A stretch of 64,000 nucleotides of DNA, taken from the NCBI RefSeq assembly GCF_005250615.1, contig NZ_SULM01000009.1, positions 213,881 through 277,880 on the forward strand. Direction: 5' to 3'. Under the pieces are notes generated by a model. It was not told the origin of the DNA. It saw only the letters and a list, made by a program, of their open reading frames with translations, and did not search any database. This DNA comes from Pseudomonas rhizoryzae (GTDB taxonomy: Bacteria > Pseudomonadota > Gammaproteobacteria > Pseudomonadales > Pseudomonadaceae). Shown in pieces: positions 7,464 through 16,889 of the stretch. Made by a program: the position numbers and the translations under genes. The stretch's first letter is position 1, and every line of letters begins with the position of its first letter.

Positions 7464-9713
7464 CTACCTTTTGTGTACCGGCGACGGTCGTTGTTTAGGT
7501 AAGGCGAAATAGAAGGTGGCGCCCTCGCCCACGGCGCCTTCGGCCCAGACGCGACCGTCATGACGCTCGATGATGCGACGCACGCTGGCCAGGCCGATGC
7601 CGACGCCTTCGAATTCGTCGACATGGTGCAGACGCTGGAAGACCCCGAACAGCTTGCCCACGTAATCCATGTTGAAGCCGACGCCATTATCGCGCACGAA
7701 GACGATGTCCTCGGAATCGCTCGGCTGGGTGCCGATTTCGATCACCGCGGGATCTGCGTAACGGCTGTACTTGATGGCATTGGCCAGCAGGTTGCGTAAG
7801 GCGAGATGGACGAAGGCCGCATCGGCGATCACCACGGGCAAGTCGCCAACCCGCCACTCCACCTGGCGATCGGCATAGTCCGGCGCCATCTCTTCGCGGA
7901 TGGCCTCCACCAGCGCCGTGAGGTTCACGTCGGAATAGCGGATCGCGGCGCGGCCCATCTGCGAGAAGCTCAGCAGATTATCGACCAGGCTACCGGCGAA
8001 GCGGGCGGAGGAACCGATGTTCTCGAGGAAGCGTCGCCCCCGCTCGGACAGCTTGCCACCCTCGATATCGCCCAGCAGCTCGGCATAACCGGCGATGTGC
8101 CGCAGTGGCGCCCGCAGATCGTGGGACACGCTGTAGGAGAAGGCCGCCAACTCCTTGTTGCTGCGCTGCAGTTCCTCGGCCAGCTCGGCCAGCTCTTCCG
8201 CCTTGCGCAGCACGATACCGCGGACCGCATTACGCAATTCGAGCGCACTCTCGACTTCCAATGCCGACCAGGGCAGCGAAAGGCCACGCACCGTCTCCTG
8301 CCAGAGCACGAAGCTCTGCCGCGGCGAGAGTCGACCGTCGTCGCTCTCCTGCTTGGTTGGGCGCCCCGCCCAGTTCACCACCTGGACGAGTTCGGCGCGG
8401 AACCAGATCAGGTAGTGGGAATGCAGCTCGGAGATGGGTACGGCGAGAATGCCAGCGGCATACTGGGCCAGCCTGGGTAGCTCGGCGATGTCCTTGGCGA
8501 CGTTGTCGGTCGCGTAGTGATCCTTGACGTTGGTCGACAACCATTCGATCAACTCGTCTACCTGTTCACGCGGCGGCGTCTGACCGATCAACTCGGTGCC
8601 GTCCGAGGAAATGATGGCCGCACCCTGGGCCCGGGCGAAGTCCAGGTAGACCTGCGGCAGGTCGAGCAGGCCCTGGCAGACGCTGTCGCGATCCGCCATG
8701 CTCGACAGCAGTTGCACCATGGACTGGCGCAGGGCGAGACGTCGGTCGGACTCGGCATGGGTCTCGGCGGCGTCGAGTTGCAGGGATAGCACCCGGCCGA
8801 ACAACTCGCAGGCGGTGCGCGTCTGGAAGGACACCCGCTGCGGCTGGCGATCATGGCAGAGCACCAGACCCCAGAGCCGGTCGCCGACCACGATGGACAC
8901 GGACATCGAGGCCAGGGTCCCCATGTTCCTCATGTACTGCAGGTGTACCGGCGATACGCTACGCAGGTGGGCGAAGCTCAGGTCCAGTGGCTGGCCTGTC
9001 AGCGGATTGTCTTGCGGCTGCAACGGCGAGGGCTGGTAGTAGGCATTGCCGATCACCCGGATGCGGTTGGCCAGATACAGCCGCCGCGCCTGAGCGGGGA
9101 TGTCCGATGCCGGAAACCTCAGGCCCAGGTAGCTCGGCACGCCCGGATCACGCTCCTCGGCCAGCACCTGACCGTGACCGTCTTCGTCGAAGCGATAGAT
9201 CATGGCGTGATCGAAGCCGGAGATGCGCTTGGCCTCGTGGACCGCCAGCTTGGCAATGGCCTCGACCGTTTCCGCCTGATGCAGTTGTTCAATGAACACC
9301 CGCACCATGGGATACAGGGTATTGAGGCCCAGACTGCTGTCCACCGGCGCCTCGAATTCGACGATCAGCACCTTTTCGAAGCGATGCATGAACAGGGCGA
9401 AGACCTGGTCGCGCGGACCGAGGGTCACATCCCCCAGATAGGAAGGATTCTGCTCTTCCTGATCCAGCGCCGCGATCATGGCGGGCAAATCCATACGCGG
9501 CAGCAATTCGCCCAGGGTTCGACCGACCACCTCTTCCACCGCCACACCCAGGTACTCGCGCACGTTGGCGCTGGCCTGGACGATGCGCAGATCCGGCTCT
9601 TCCACGGCGAACAGGAAGCCATGCTCCTGAATACTGCCGGGAATATGGATCGGCTCATTGGCGCAATCGGCCAGTGCATCGGGCTGCGTCGTGGAATGGG
9701 ACTCAAGCGCCAA
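7464..9713 (-). CDS. bphP: Bacteriophytochrome sensor histidine kinase
   Basis: A 749-residue red/far-red photoreceptor kinase. The N-terminal PAS domain holds the biliverdin-binding Cys17 (LADCANEPIHIPGSIQEHG). The GAF domain (about 145-320) has PASDIP at 201-206 and the conserved His257 in SPVHLQYMRNMG. The PHY domain contains the tongue motifs PRQSF (464-468) and WQE (471-473). The kinase core has His531 in YSVSHDLRAPL, N box NLLANAIKYSR, and G boxes DNGVGF and GVGIGLA. No C-terminal receiver is fused. The start is TTG at 9713, with GAGGT eight bases upstream and an in-frame stop just before it. It is first in an operon with a receiver, a hybrid kinase and bphO. Confidence 0.96.
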   Translation of the reverse strand: MALESHSTTQPDALADCANEPIHIPGSIQEHGFLFAVEEPDLRIVQASANVREYLGVAVEEVVGRTLGELLPRMDLPAMIAALDQEEQNPSYLGDVTLGPRDQVFALFMHRFEKVLIVEFEAPVDSSLGLNTLYPMVRVFIEQLHQAETVEAIAKLAVHEAKRISGFDHAMIYRFDEDGHGQVLAEERDPGVPSYLGLRFPASDIPAQARRLYLANRIRVIGNAYYQPSPLQPQDNPLTGQPLDLSFAHLRSVSPVHLQYMRNMGTLASMSVSIVVGDRLWGLVLCHDRQPQRVSFQTRTACELFGRVLSLQLDAAETHAESDRRLALRQSMVQLLSSMADRDSVCQGLLDLPQVYLDFARAQGAAIISSDGTELIGQTPPREQVDELIEWLSTNVKDHYATDNVAKDIAELPRLAQYAAGILAVPISELHSHYLIWFRAELVQVVNWAGRPTKQESDDGRLSPRQSFVLWQETVRGLSLPWSALEVESALELRNAVRGIVLRKAEELAELAEELQRSNKELAAFSYSVSHDLRAPLRHIAGYAELLGDIEGGKLSERGRRFLENIGSSARFAGSLVDNLLSFSQMGRAAIRYSDVNLTALVEAIREEMAPDYADRQVEWRVGDLPVVIADAAFVHLALRNLLANAIKYSRYADPAVIEIGTQPSDSEDIVFVRDNGVGFNMDYVGKLFGVFQRLHHVDEFEGVGIGLASVRRIIERHDGRVWAEGAVGEGATFYFALPKQRPSPVHKR

Positions 9714-9760
9714 ACCGGAAACCTCACGTAATCGGAAAGAAGCGCATGAAGGAGGTGCGC

Positions 9761-9910
9761 ATGAACGAAAAAGCGTCCTGCCAGCCTATCAGACCCGACA
9801 CGGGAGGCGAAGCGATACGGCATGAATCCTCGCTTCGACATCGACTGCGACACAGCGGCCGGGACCGACCTGGAATCTTCGTCGTCGCTACCCGGTCGGA
9901 GCTGTTTTAG
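9761..9910 (+). CDS. Possible 49-residue small ORF with a strong ribosome-binding site
   Basis: A short reading frame, MNEKASCQPIRPD onward, ending with ATRSELF, lies in the 212-base spacer between divergent bphP and the hydrolase. It is preceded by AAGGAGGT five bases from the ATG, which is nearly a perfect Shine-Dalgarno and much better than that of the hydrolase at 9926. The protein is hydrophilic, with no recognisable domain and no homologue that I know. It could be a small gene, a leader peptide for the hydrolase, or chance. Codon use is ambiguous. Confidence 0.3.
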   Translation: MNEKASCQPIRPDTGGEAIRHESSLRHRLRHSGRDRPGIFVVATRSELF

Positions 9911-9925
9911 GATCGGATCTCGCCC

Positions 9926-10930
9926 ATGTCCCTGCGTCTCGCTCTGCCGCTGGCCGCCCTGCTCGCAAGCCCACTCGCCGTGGCCGCCACTGCCTACGGT
10001 GAACGCCTGGAAGGTTTCGACTATGACTTCCCGGTGCGGCAATTCGCCTTCGAGTCCCAGCAGCAACCGCTTGAAATGGCCTATCTTGACGTAGCGCCCA
10101 GCGGCCGGGCGAACGGTCGCACAGTGGTCCTGCTGCACGGCAAGAACTTCTGCGCCGGCACCTGGGCGGACAGCATTCGCACGCTGAGCGCCGCCGGCTA
10201 TCGCGTGGTCGCGCCCGATCAGATCGGCTTCTGCAAATCCACCAAGCCGGCACACTATCAATATAGCTTCCAGCAATTGGCGGCGAACACCCACGCCCTG
10301 CTCGACCATCTGGGTATCGCCAAGGTCACCCTGATCGGCCATTCGACGGGCGGTATGTTGGCGACCCGCTACGCCCTGCTCTATCCGGATACCACCGAAC
10401 AACTGGTGCTGGTCAATCCCATCGGCCTGGAAGACTGGAAGGCGCTGGGCGTGCCCTATCGCAGCGTGGACCAGTGGTACGCACGGGAACTGAAAACCTC
10501 GGCGGCGGGCATTCGCGACTATGAACGCACCACCTACTACGCGGGCCAATGGTCACCGCGCTACGAGCGGTGGGTGGACATGCTGGCAGGCCTCAATGCA
10601 GGGCCGGGCAAGCAAAGGGTCGCCTGGAATTCGGCACTGCTCTACGACATGATCTACACCCAGCGGGTGGTGTACGAATTTGGCCAACTGCGCATGCCCA
10701 CCCTGCTGCTGATCGGCCAGCGCGACACCACCGCCATTGGCAAGGACGCGGCGCCACCGGAGGTGAAGGCACGCCTGGGCCACTACCCGGAACTGGGCAG
10801 AGCCGCAGCCAAGCGCATTCCCCAGGCGACCCTGGTGGAATTCGACGACCTTGGCCACGCCCCGCAGATGCAGGCGCCGGAGCGTTTCCATCAGGCACTG
10901 TTGCAGGGCTTGCAAGCGCTGGCCAAGTAG
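9926..10930 (+). CDS. Exported alpha/beta hydrolase
   Basis: A 334-residue alpha/beta-fold hydrolase with a Sec signal peptide (MSLRLALPLAALLASPLAVAA, cleavage near residue 21), so probably periplasmic. The oxyanion-hole motif is LLHGKNF; the nucleophile elbow is GHSTGG with Ser140; the acid is probably the Asp in IGQRDTT and the base His in DDLGHAPQ. The substrate cannot be named; the family includes esterases, haloalkane dehalogenase-like and epoxide hydrolase-like enzymes. A hairpin terminator follows. No operon partner is seen. The ATG is chosen because it gives a clean signal peptide; its ribosome-binding site is weak. Confidence 0.88.
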   Translation: MSLRLALPLAALLASPLAVAATAYGERLEGFDYDFPVRQFAFESQQQPLEMAYLDVAPSGRANGRTVVLLHGKNFCAGTWADSIRTLSAAGYRVVAPDQIGFCKSTKPAHYQYSFQQLAANTHALLDHLGIAKVTLIGHSTGGMLATRYALLYPDTTEQLVLVNPIGLEDWKALGVPYRSVDQWYARELKTSAAGIRDYERTTYYAGQWSPRYERWVDMLAGLNAGPGKQRVAWNSALLYDMIYTQRVVYEFGQLRMPTLLLIGQRDTTAIGKDAAPPEVKARLGHYPELGRAAAKRIPQATLVEFDDLGHAPQMQAPERFHQALLQGLQALAK

Positions 10931-10954
10931 CGCGCCCTCTCCTTTGCGCAAAGA

Positions 10955-10987
10955 AAAGGGCAGCGCACCTCAGGTACGCTGCCCTTT
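10955..10987 (+). terminator. Terminator-like hairpin after the alpha/beta hydrolase
   Basis: AAAGGGCAGCG at 10955-10965 pairs with CGCTGCCCTTT at 10977-10987 over 11 bp. The 11-base loop can itself pair (ACCT/AGGT). It starts 25 bases after the stop codon. Only three U residues follow, so it is a modest intrinsic terminator on either strand. Confidence 0.65.
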
Positions 10988-10999
10988 CATCACCTAGCT

Positions 11000-11188
11000 A
11001 GGTTCTGTACGAAAAATGCCTACGCTCGGTGATGCTTCGTTGAAAAAGGCCTGGGTCGCCAGCCCGGTCGGAATGCTCATTTACCACTCGTAAACTCGTT
11101 CGCGAGCCCGGTCCGCTTCCTCAGCCTTTTTCGCGGGGCCGCCTAGGCCTCGCCTGACCTTCGCTCGGCGACTTTTCGTACAGAACCT
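11000..11188 (-). repeat. Intergenic MITE-like element, copy 1 (189 bp, terminal inverted repeats)
   Basis: The element is bounded by a perfect 16-bp inverted repeat: AGGTTCTGTACGAAAA at 11000-11015 and its complement at 11173-11188. Read on the minus strand, its interior (GAGGCCTAGGCGGCCCCGCG, then GCTGAGGAAGCGGA, and GGTAAATGAGCATT further on) closely matches the interior of the element at 23005-23206. It encodes nothing. It sits between the terminators of two convergent genes (hydrolase and gdhB). No flanking target duplication is obvious. Confidence 0.75.
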
Positions 11189-11190
11189 AA

Positions 11191-11218
11191 GGCGCTATCG
11201 ACAGCCAGCGATAGCGCC
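11191..11218 (-). terminator. Hairpin after gdhB
   Basis: GGCGCTATCG at 11191-11200 pairs perfectly with CGATAGCGCC at 11209-11218 across an 8-base loop, beginning eight bases downstream of the gdhB stop. It directly abuts the terminal repeat of the neighbouring intergenic element. The U-tract is weak, so efficiency is uncertain. Confidence 0.6.
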
Positions 11219-11226
11219 GCCCTAGG

Positions 11227-14200
11227 TCAGGCGCTGCTGCTGGCCAGGTCCGCCAGTTCGCGACTGGCGACGCTGTACATCGCATAGTCCTGGCCGCTGG
11301 CGTTACGCAGGTCCACCAGTAGGCCACGCCAGCGCTCTACCGCCGCCCGGTGCTGTTCCAGCCACAGCGACAGCCGCGCTTCCGGATCGCTGGAGGCCTC
11401 GGCAAGATTGAGCATGCCAACGGTGATGGCGCGCTGCTGCACGTCCACCTCGTCGCGGAAGGCCTCTCGTGCCAGGGCCTGCCAGGCATTGGCCACCGGC
11501 AACTGGTTGAGCTGCTGCTGGTACCAGGTGAGATCCAGCACGTCGCCTGCCGCGAACCAGGTCGCCGCCACTTCCAGCGGGTCCTGGGACGTGACGTCCG
11601 CCGCCTGGATCACCGGTAGCAGGGTATAGATGTGGTTGGTCCCTGCCACCACCCGCGCCAGCAGCTCGGGTACGCCCGCCTCGGTATAGGCCCGGAAGCG
11701 CTCTTCCCAGTCCTGGCGCGGCTCACCCTGCAACAGTTCGTCCAGGCGCACCCCCAGCGCCGCGATGCGCGGCCCGAAGAAGGCCGCCGCGGCCCCGGCA
11801 TCCAGGCCGCTGCGGTGACTGCGCAGGAACCAGCGGGTAGCCCGCCGCCCCAGGCGCATCAGTTCGCTCATGAGGCGCAGTTGCAACTCGGCCGGCACCT
11901 GGTGATCCAGGGCTTCCACCTGCCGCCACCAGTGCGGTAGGTGCAGGACATCGCGCATGACCACGTAGGCCCGGGCGACATCCGCGGCGCTCATGCCGGT
12001 GGATTCGCGCAGGCGCTGCACGAAGGTGATGCCCATGTGATTGATCAGATCGTTGGCGATCTGGTTGGCGACGATCTCACGCTTGAGACGATGCCGTGCC
12101 ATCGCCTCGGGGAATTGCTCGGTGAGCCGCTTCGGGAAGGCCCCTTGCATATCGCGAGCGAGATAGTCGTCGTCCGGTACCGAGGAGGCGAGCAACTGCT
12201 CCTTGAGATCGATCTTGCTGTAGGAGATCAGCACCGACAGTTCGGCCCGGGTCAGGCCCTGTTCCTTGGCCGCCCGCTCGGCCAGCACCTCGTCGCTGGG
12301 CAGGAATTCGAGAGTGCGGTCCAGCTTGCCGCGGCCTTCGAGATCCACGATCAGCCGCTGGTACTCGGCCAGATGGGTGCGCGCCCGGTATTCGGCGAGG
12401 GACAGCGCGCCGGTCTGCATATAGTTGTTGGCGACCACCAGCTCGCCGACTTCGTCGGTCATCTCCACCATCAGGGTGTTGCGCTGCTTGACGGTCATGT
12501 CGCCCGCGGAGACCACGTCGCCCAGCAGGATCTTGATGTTGACTTCATGGTCGGAGCAGTCCACGCCGCCGGCGTTGTCGATGAAGTCGGTGTTGCAGGC
12601 ACCGCCATGCAGACCGAATTCCACCCGCGCCAGCTGACTCATGCCCAGGTTGCCACCCTCGCCCACCACCTTGGCGCGCAGGTCGCAGCCATCCACCCGC
12701 AGGGCGTCGTTGGCCTTGTCGCCGATGTCGGCATGGCTTTCGAAGCTGGCCTTCACATAGGTGCCGATACCGCCATTCCAGATCAAGTCCACGGGCGCCT
12801 TGAGCAGCGCATGGATCAACTCGTTGGGGGTCAGGTGATCGGCCTGCAGATCGAAGCGCGCCTTCATCTCGGGGCTGATGGCGATGCGCTTGGCGCTACG
12901 CGGGAAGATGCCGCCGCCCTGGGAGATCAGACTGGCGTCATAATCGGTCCAGCTGGAGCGCGGCAGGTTGAACAGGCGCTCGCGTTCGACATAGCTGCGT
13001 TCGGCGTCCGGGTTGGGATCGATGAAAATGTGCAGGTGGTTGAAGGCCGCCACCAGCTGCAGGCTGCGCGAGCGCAGCAGGCCGTTGCCGAAGACGTCGC
13101 CGGCCATGTCGCCGATGCCCACCACCGTGACCGGATCGGTCTGCACATCGATACCGCGCTCGCGGAAGTGGCGCTGCACGCTGACCCAGGCGCCGCGAGA
13201 GGTGATGCCCATCTTCTTGTGGTCGTAACCCGCCGAGCCACCGGAGGCGAAGGCGTCGTCGAGCCAGAAGCCATAGTCACGCGCGATGCCGTTGGCGATG
13301 TCGGAGAAGGTCGCGGTGCCCTTGTCGGCCGCCACCACCAGATAGGGATCGTCGCTGTCGTAGCGCACCACCGCGGCGGGTGGTACCACCTCCCCCTCTT
13401 TCAGGTTATCAGTGATATCCAGCAGGCCGCTGATGAAGATGCGGTAGCAGGCGATGGCCTCGGCCTGGATGTCGTCGCGTGAGCCGCCCGTCGGCAGGCG
13501 GCGCGGTACGAAGCCCCCCTTGGCGCCTACCGGCACGATCACCGAGTTCTTCACCTGTTGCGCCTTGACCAGGCCCAGCACCTCGGTGCGGTAGTCTTCC
13601 TCGCGATCCGACCAGCGCAGGCCACCGCGGGCGACGTTGCCGAATCTCAGATGTACCCCTTCCACCCGCGGGCTGTAGACGAAGATCTCGTAGCGCGGCA
13701 CCGGCCGCGGCAACTCGGGAATGGCCTTGGGATCGAGCTTGAAGCTGAAGTAGGCCTTGGCCTTGCCGGCGGCGTCGGGCTGGAAGACGTTGGTCCTCAG
13801 GGTCGCCTTGATCAGATCCAGGTAGCGCCGCAGGATGCGGTCCTCGTTGAGCACCGCGACGTCGTCGAGTGCACTGAGGATGGCCTGCTCCAGGCGCTGC
13901 TGCTTGTCGTCCAGGTCTTCGCTGGTCATGCGCCGTGCCAGGTAGAACTTCATGCGGAACAGCCGCACCAGTTCCCGGGCGATGTCGACGTGGGCGTTGA
14001 GGGTGGCGGCGATGTAGCCGATGTCGAAGCCGATGCGAATCTGCTTCAGATAACGGGCATAGGCACGCAGCACCGCCACGTCACGCCAGGGCAATCCGGC
14101 GGTGAGCACCAGGCGGTTGAAGCTATCGTTTTCCGCCTGGCCCTCCACCACCTGGACGAAGGCGTCCTGGAAGGTGTCGTTGAGCTGCTGCAGGTCCAGT

Positions 14201-16074
14201 TCCAGACCTGCCACGGTGGTGAAGGCGAAGTCGTGAATCCAGTAGCGGCGACCATTGCGATGGCGCAGCTCGTAGGGGAATTCGCCGAGCACGCGCAAGC
14301 CGAGATTTTCCAGGATCGGCAACACATCCGACAGCGCCAGGGGCGTATCGGCGTGGTAGAGCTTGCAATGCAGAATATTGTCGCCGGTCTGGGTCAGCGG
14401 CTGGTAAAAGCCCATGGCCAGGCTGCGCTCGTCGTTCAGCGCCAGCAGGTGGCGCATATCCACCACCGCCAGGTGCGGCGCGAAGCGTTCGCGATAACCG
14501 GCCGGGAAGCCCAGCGGGTAGTCGGCCAGGATGGAGGTGCCCTGGGCTTCGCCGAAGCTGTCCACCATCAGGCTGGCGAAATCGTCCTTCCAGCTGCGGC
14601 AGGCCTGCACCATCTCCTGCTCCAGGCGAGCCGGATCGGCGTCCTGGGGCTGTAGCGGATCGACGCGCAAGATGAACTGCACCCTGGCCAGCACCGATTC
14701 GGAAAAGAAGGTCCAGAACTCGCAGTCGGTGCCATGCAGGCGATCCATGAGGATCTGCTGCATGCGCTGGCGAACTTCGGTGGAATAGATGTCACGCGGC
14801 ACGTAGGCCAGGCAATAGAAGAACTGGCCATAGGGATCGCGGCGCAGGAAGACGCGCACCTTGCTGCGCTCCTGGATCTGCACGATGGCCATGGCGGTAC
14901 TGAACAGCTCGTCAACCGGGGTCTGGAACAGGTCGTCCCGGGGCAAGCCTTCGAGAACCTGGGCCAGCTCCTTGCCGAGGTGGGCGCTGCTGTCGAAGTC
15001 GGCGCGGCGGCGTACCTCGTCTACCTTGCGGCGGATGTAGGGAATCTCGCGCACGCTGTCGTTGTAGACACTGGAGGTATAGAGCCCCATGAAGCGATGC
15101 TCGCGTACCACCCGGCCACTGGCATCCACTTCACGCAGCGAAACGAAATCGGGATAGGCCGGCCGATGCACGCGACTGGGATCGGCGGCCTTGGCGAAGG
15201 ACAGCAGCACCGGCTCACGTAGATAGCGCAGTGGCTCGCCGGAAAGGGGCACCGCGGCGGTCTCGGGACGGCCACGCAGACGACGCGACAAGCCTAGCAG
15301 CGATTCGGCTGCATAACGCTGCACCGCCGTCTCGCCCTCACCTTCAACGGTGAACTCTTCGTAGCCGAGAAAGGTGAATCGGTCGTTACGCAGCCAATCG
15401 AGGAAGGCCTTGACCTCGGCCAGCTCGCCCTCTTCGACGCCCACCGGACGCTCGTCCAGCCAGACCAGCAGGTCGGCGACCTTGGCCTTCATGGCGGCGA
15501 AGTCTCCCACCGCCAGCTCTACCTCGCCGAGGATCTCCCGCAGCGCCGCCTCCAGCGCGCGCAGCTCAGTGGCGGTCCCGCAGCGATCGATCTCGAGGAA
15601 CATCAGCGCCTCGCGCGTGACCCCCTCGCCCTGTTGCCCCTTGGGCAGCAATTCGACCAGGCGACCCTGGGCGTCCCGCCGCACGCTGAGCACGCTGTTT
15701 TGTAGGGTGTGGACGCTGTAGCCCTGACGATTGAGCTCCATGCGCACCGAATCCACCAGGAACGGCGAATCCGCATGCAGTACTTCGACGACGGTGTGGC
15801 TCGATTGCCAACCATGCCGCTCGTAATCCGGATTGAAGACCTGGACCCGCGGCTCCTGGGACTCGAAGACCTCCAACAGCCGCCAAGCCGACAGCACACA
15901 CCCGACCAGATCGGAAAGACGGCGCTGGGTCAGTTCCTCCAGCGGGACGATGCCGAAGAATTGGGCGGTGAAGCGCTCCAGTTGGTCGAGGGTAGCCCCT
16001 TCGACATGGGTCGCGAGGGCATTCTTGAGTTGTTGTTGGAAATCCGCTTGGCTGGCAGCGGTGAAAAACGCCAT
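11227..16074 (-). CDS. gdhB: NAD-specific glutamate dehydrogenase, large (about 180 kDa) type
   Basis: A 1615-residue catabolic glutamate dehydrogenase of the giant Bac_GDH family, converting glutamate to 2-oxoglutarate and ammonium with NAD+. The long N-terminal regulatory region contains ACT-like segments. The catalytic part shows PVGAKGGFVPRRLP with the active-site Lys, GIGDMAGDVFGNGLL (cofactor domain), and VGEGGNLGMSQLARVEFGLHGG. The P. aeruginosa homologue is of similar length (about 1620). The frame is open for 37 more codons upstream, but the ATG at 16074 (MAFFTAASQADFQQQL) has GGAG seven bases upstream and matches the family start. It is monocistronic. In P. aeruginosa the homologue is arginine-inducible; no ArgR box is assigned here. 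Confidence 0.97.
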   Translation of the reverse strand: MAFFTAASQADFQQQLKNALATHVEGATLDQLERFTAQFFGIVPLEELTQRRLSDLVGCVLSAWRLLEVFESQEPRVQVFNPDYERHGWQSSHTVVEVLHADSPFLVDSVRMELNRQGYSVHTLQNSVLSVRRDAQGRLVELLPKGQQGEGVTREALMFLEIDRCGTATELRALEAALREILGEVELAVGDFAAMKAKVADLLVWLDERPVGVEEGELAEVKAFLDWLRNDRFTFLGYEEFTVEGEGETAVQRYAAESLLGLSRRLRGRPETAAVPLSGEPLRYLREPVLLSFAKAADPSRVHRPAYPDFVSLREVDASGRVVREHRFMGLYTSSVYNDSVREIPYIRRKVDEVRRRADFDSSAHLGKELAQVLEGLPRDDLFQTPVDELFSTAMAIVQIQERSKVRVFLRRDPYGQFFYCLAYVPRDIYSTEVRQRMQQILMDRLHGTDCEFWTFFSESVLARVQFILRVDPLQPQDADPARLEQEMVQACRSWKDDFASLMVDSFGEAQGTSILADYPLGFPAGYRERFAPHLAVVDMRHLLALNDERSLAMGFYQPLTQTGDNILHCKLYHADTPLALSDVLPILENLGLRVLGEFPYELRHRNGRRYWIHDFAFTTVAGLELDLQQLNDTFQDAFVQVVEGQAENDSFNRLVLTAGLPWRDVAVLRAYARYLKQIRIGFDIGYIAATLNAHVDIARELVRLFRMKFYLARRMTSEDLDDKQQRLEQAILSALDDVAVLNEDRILRRYLDLIKATLRTNVFQPDAAGKAKAYFSFKLDPKAIPELPRPVPRYEIFVYSPRVEGVHLRFGNVARGGLRWSDREEDYRTEVLGLVKAQQVKNSVIVPVGAKGGFVPRRLPTGGSRDDIQAEAIACYRIFISGLLDITDNLKEGEVVPPAAVVRYDSDDPYLVVAADKGTATFSDIANGIARDYGFWLDDAFASGGSAGYDHKKMGITSRGAWVSVQRHFRERGIDVQTDPVTVVGIGDMAGDVFGNGLLRSRSLQLVAAFNHLHIFIDPNPDAERSYVERERLFNLPRSSWTDYDASLISQGGGIFPRSAKRIAISPEMKARFDLQADHLTPNELIHALLKAPVDLIWNGGIGTYVKASFESHADIGDKANDALRVDGCDLRAKVVGEGGNLGMSQLARVEFGLHGGACNTDFIDNAGGVDCSDHEVNIKILLGDVVSAGDMTVKQRNTLMVEMTDEVGELVVANNYMQTGALSLAEYRARTHLAEYQRLIVDLEGRGKLDRTLEFLPSDEVLAERAAKEQGLTRAELSVLISYSKIDLKEQLLASSVPDDDYLARDMQGAFPKRLTEQFPEAMARHRLKREIVANQIANDLINHMGITFVQRLRESTGMSAADVARAYVVMRDVLHLPHWWRQVEALDHQVPAELQLRLMSELMRLGRRATRWFLRSHRSGLDAGAAAAFFGPRIAALGVRLDELLQGEPRQDWEERFRAYTEAGVPELLARVVAGTNHIYTLLPVIQAADVTSQDPLEVAATWFAAGDVLDLTWYQQQLNQLPVANAWQALAREAFRDEVDVQQRAITVGMLNLAEASSDPEARLSLWLEQHRAAVERWRGLLVDLRNASGQDYAMYSVASRELADLASSSA

Positions 16075-16266
16075 AACCGTACTCCGTCCTGAAGGTGCTG
16101 TGGGCTTCGCTCCGCAGAGGACAGGCCTCTCCCGGAGCGAGTTCCACAGGGGACGAGGCCGGACTGCACCAAAAAAGTGCAACAATGCAGTAGCGCTAGA
16201 GTAGCCGGCAAATACGCCCAGGCACGTACGTCAGGGCGACAACAAGATTCAGCTGCGGACCGGGTC

Positions 16267-16476
16267 TCAGTAGTGCGGTGGCGGTGCCTCGTCCGGCGCA
16301 CCACCACCACCCGCGGTCTGCAATTCGGCCTGCCGCTCCGCCAGTATCCGGATCTGCGCAGCATAGCGATCCAAGGCTTTCTGCTGCTCGACGATGACAT
16401 CATTGAGCGCCTGGATGGTGTCATCCTGGAAGGCCTGCCGTATCTCGAGCTCGGCGATACGTTCTTCGAGCGTCAT
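16267..16476 (-). CDS. slyX: SlyX family protein
   Basis: A 69-residue small coiled-coil protein. MTLEERIAELEIRQAFQDDTI and the following heptads are characteristic of SlyX, whose biochemical role is unknown. The C-terminus is glycine/proline rich and ends PPPHY, the usual SlyX tail. The start codon ATG at 16476 overlaps the stop codon of the upstream HIT gene (ATGA), showing translational coupling. In P. aeruginosa slyX and a HIT protein also sit beside oprD. Confidence 0.93.
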   Translation of the reverse strand: MTLEERIAELEIRQAFQDDTIQALNDVIVEQQKALDRYAAQIRILAERQAELQTAGGGGAPDEAPPPHY

Positions 16477-16889
16477 GCCTGCCTCTCCCGTTCGAGCAAG
16501 GCCCGCCAACGACCCGCCGCCTCTTGCCCTTCTTCATCAGCATAGGGCTCACGGGGTGAATGCCCCCAAACAGGCCCTGGCCACGCCGGGTCTTCCTCGC
16601 AACGTAAGACCAGATGCACGTGCAATTGTCTGACGACGTTACCCAAGGCGCCGATATTCAACTTGTGACCCGGCTGTGTGTTACGCAACACCTGAGCCAC
16701 AAGTGTCACTTCTTGCCACAGTTGTTGCTGATCATCCGGTGCCAGATCGAGGATCTCGGTAACACTCTCTCGGTGCGGCACCAGTACCAGCCAGTCATAA
16801 CGGCGATCGTTCAGTAGCAAAACCCGGCAAAGCGTCAAGGACGCCACTTCCAGGGTGTCGCCAGCCAGTCGTGAATCGAGTTGGAACAT
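16473..16889 (-). CDS. HIT family hydrolase-like protein
   Basis: A 138-residue histidine-triad domain protein. The motif is QLHVHLVLR, in which the paired histidines match the HxHx core of nucleotide-binding HIT proteins; the upstream part includes DWLVLVPHRESVTEI. Family members hydrolyse or transfer nucleoside phosphates, but the substrate here is unknown. The start MFQLDSRLAGDTLEV at 16889 has an AGGAGAT-like site upstream; an ATG five codons earlier is less likely. It is cotranscribed with slyX (4-base overlap) and is divergent from oprD. Confidence 0.88.
   Translation of the reverse strand: MFQLDSRLAGDTLEVASLTLCRVLLLNDRRYDWLVLVPHRESVTEILDLAPDDQQQLWQEVTLVAQVLRNTQPGHKLNIGALGNVVRQLHVHLVLRCEEDPAWPGPVWGHSPREPYADEEGQEAAGRWRALLERERQA

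Noticed and set aside
11000..11188. A complete insertion sequence
   Set aside because: The element is only 189 bases and has no transposase frame, so it can at most be a non-autonomous relic.
11941..13482. A 513-codon plus-strand frame within gdhB
   Set aside because: It is antisense to well-conserved glutamate dehydrogenase sequence, with no domain and no ribosome-binding site.
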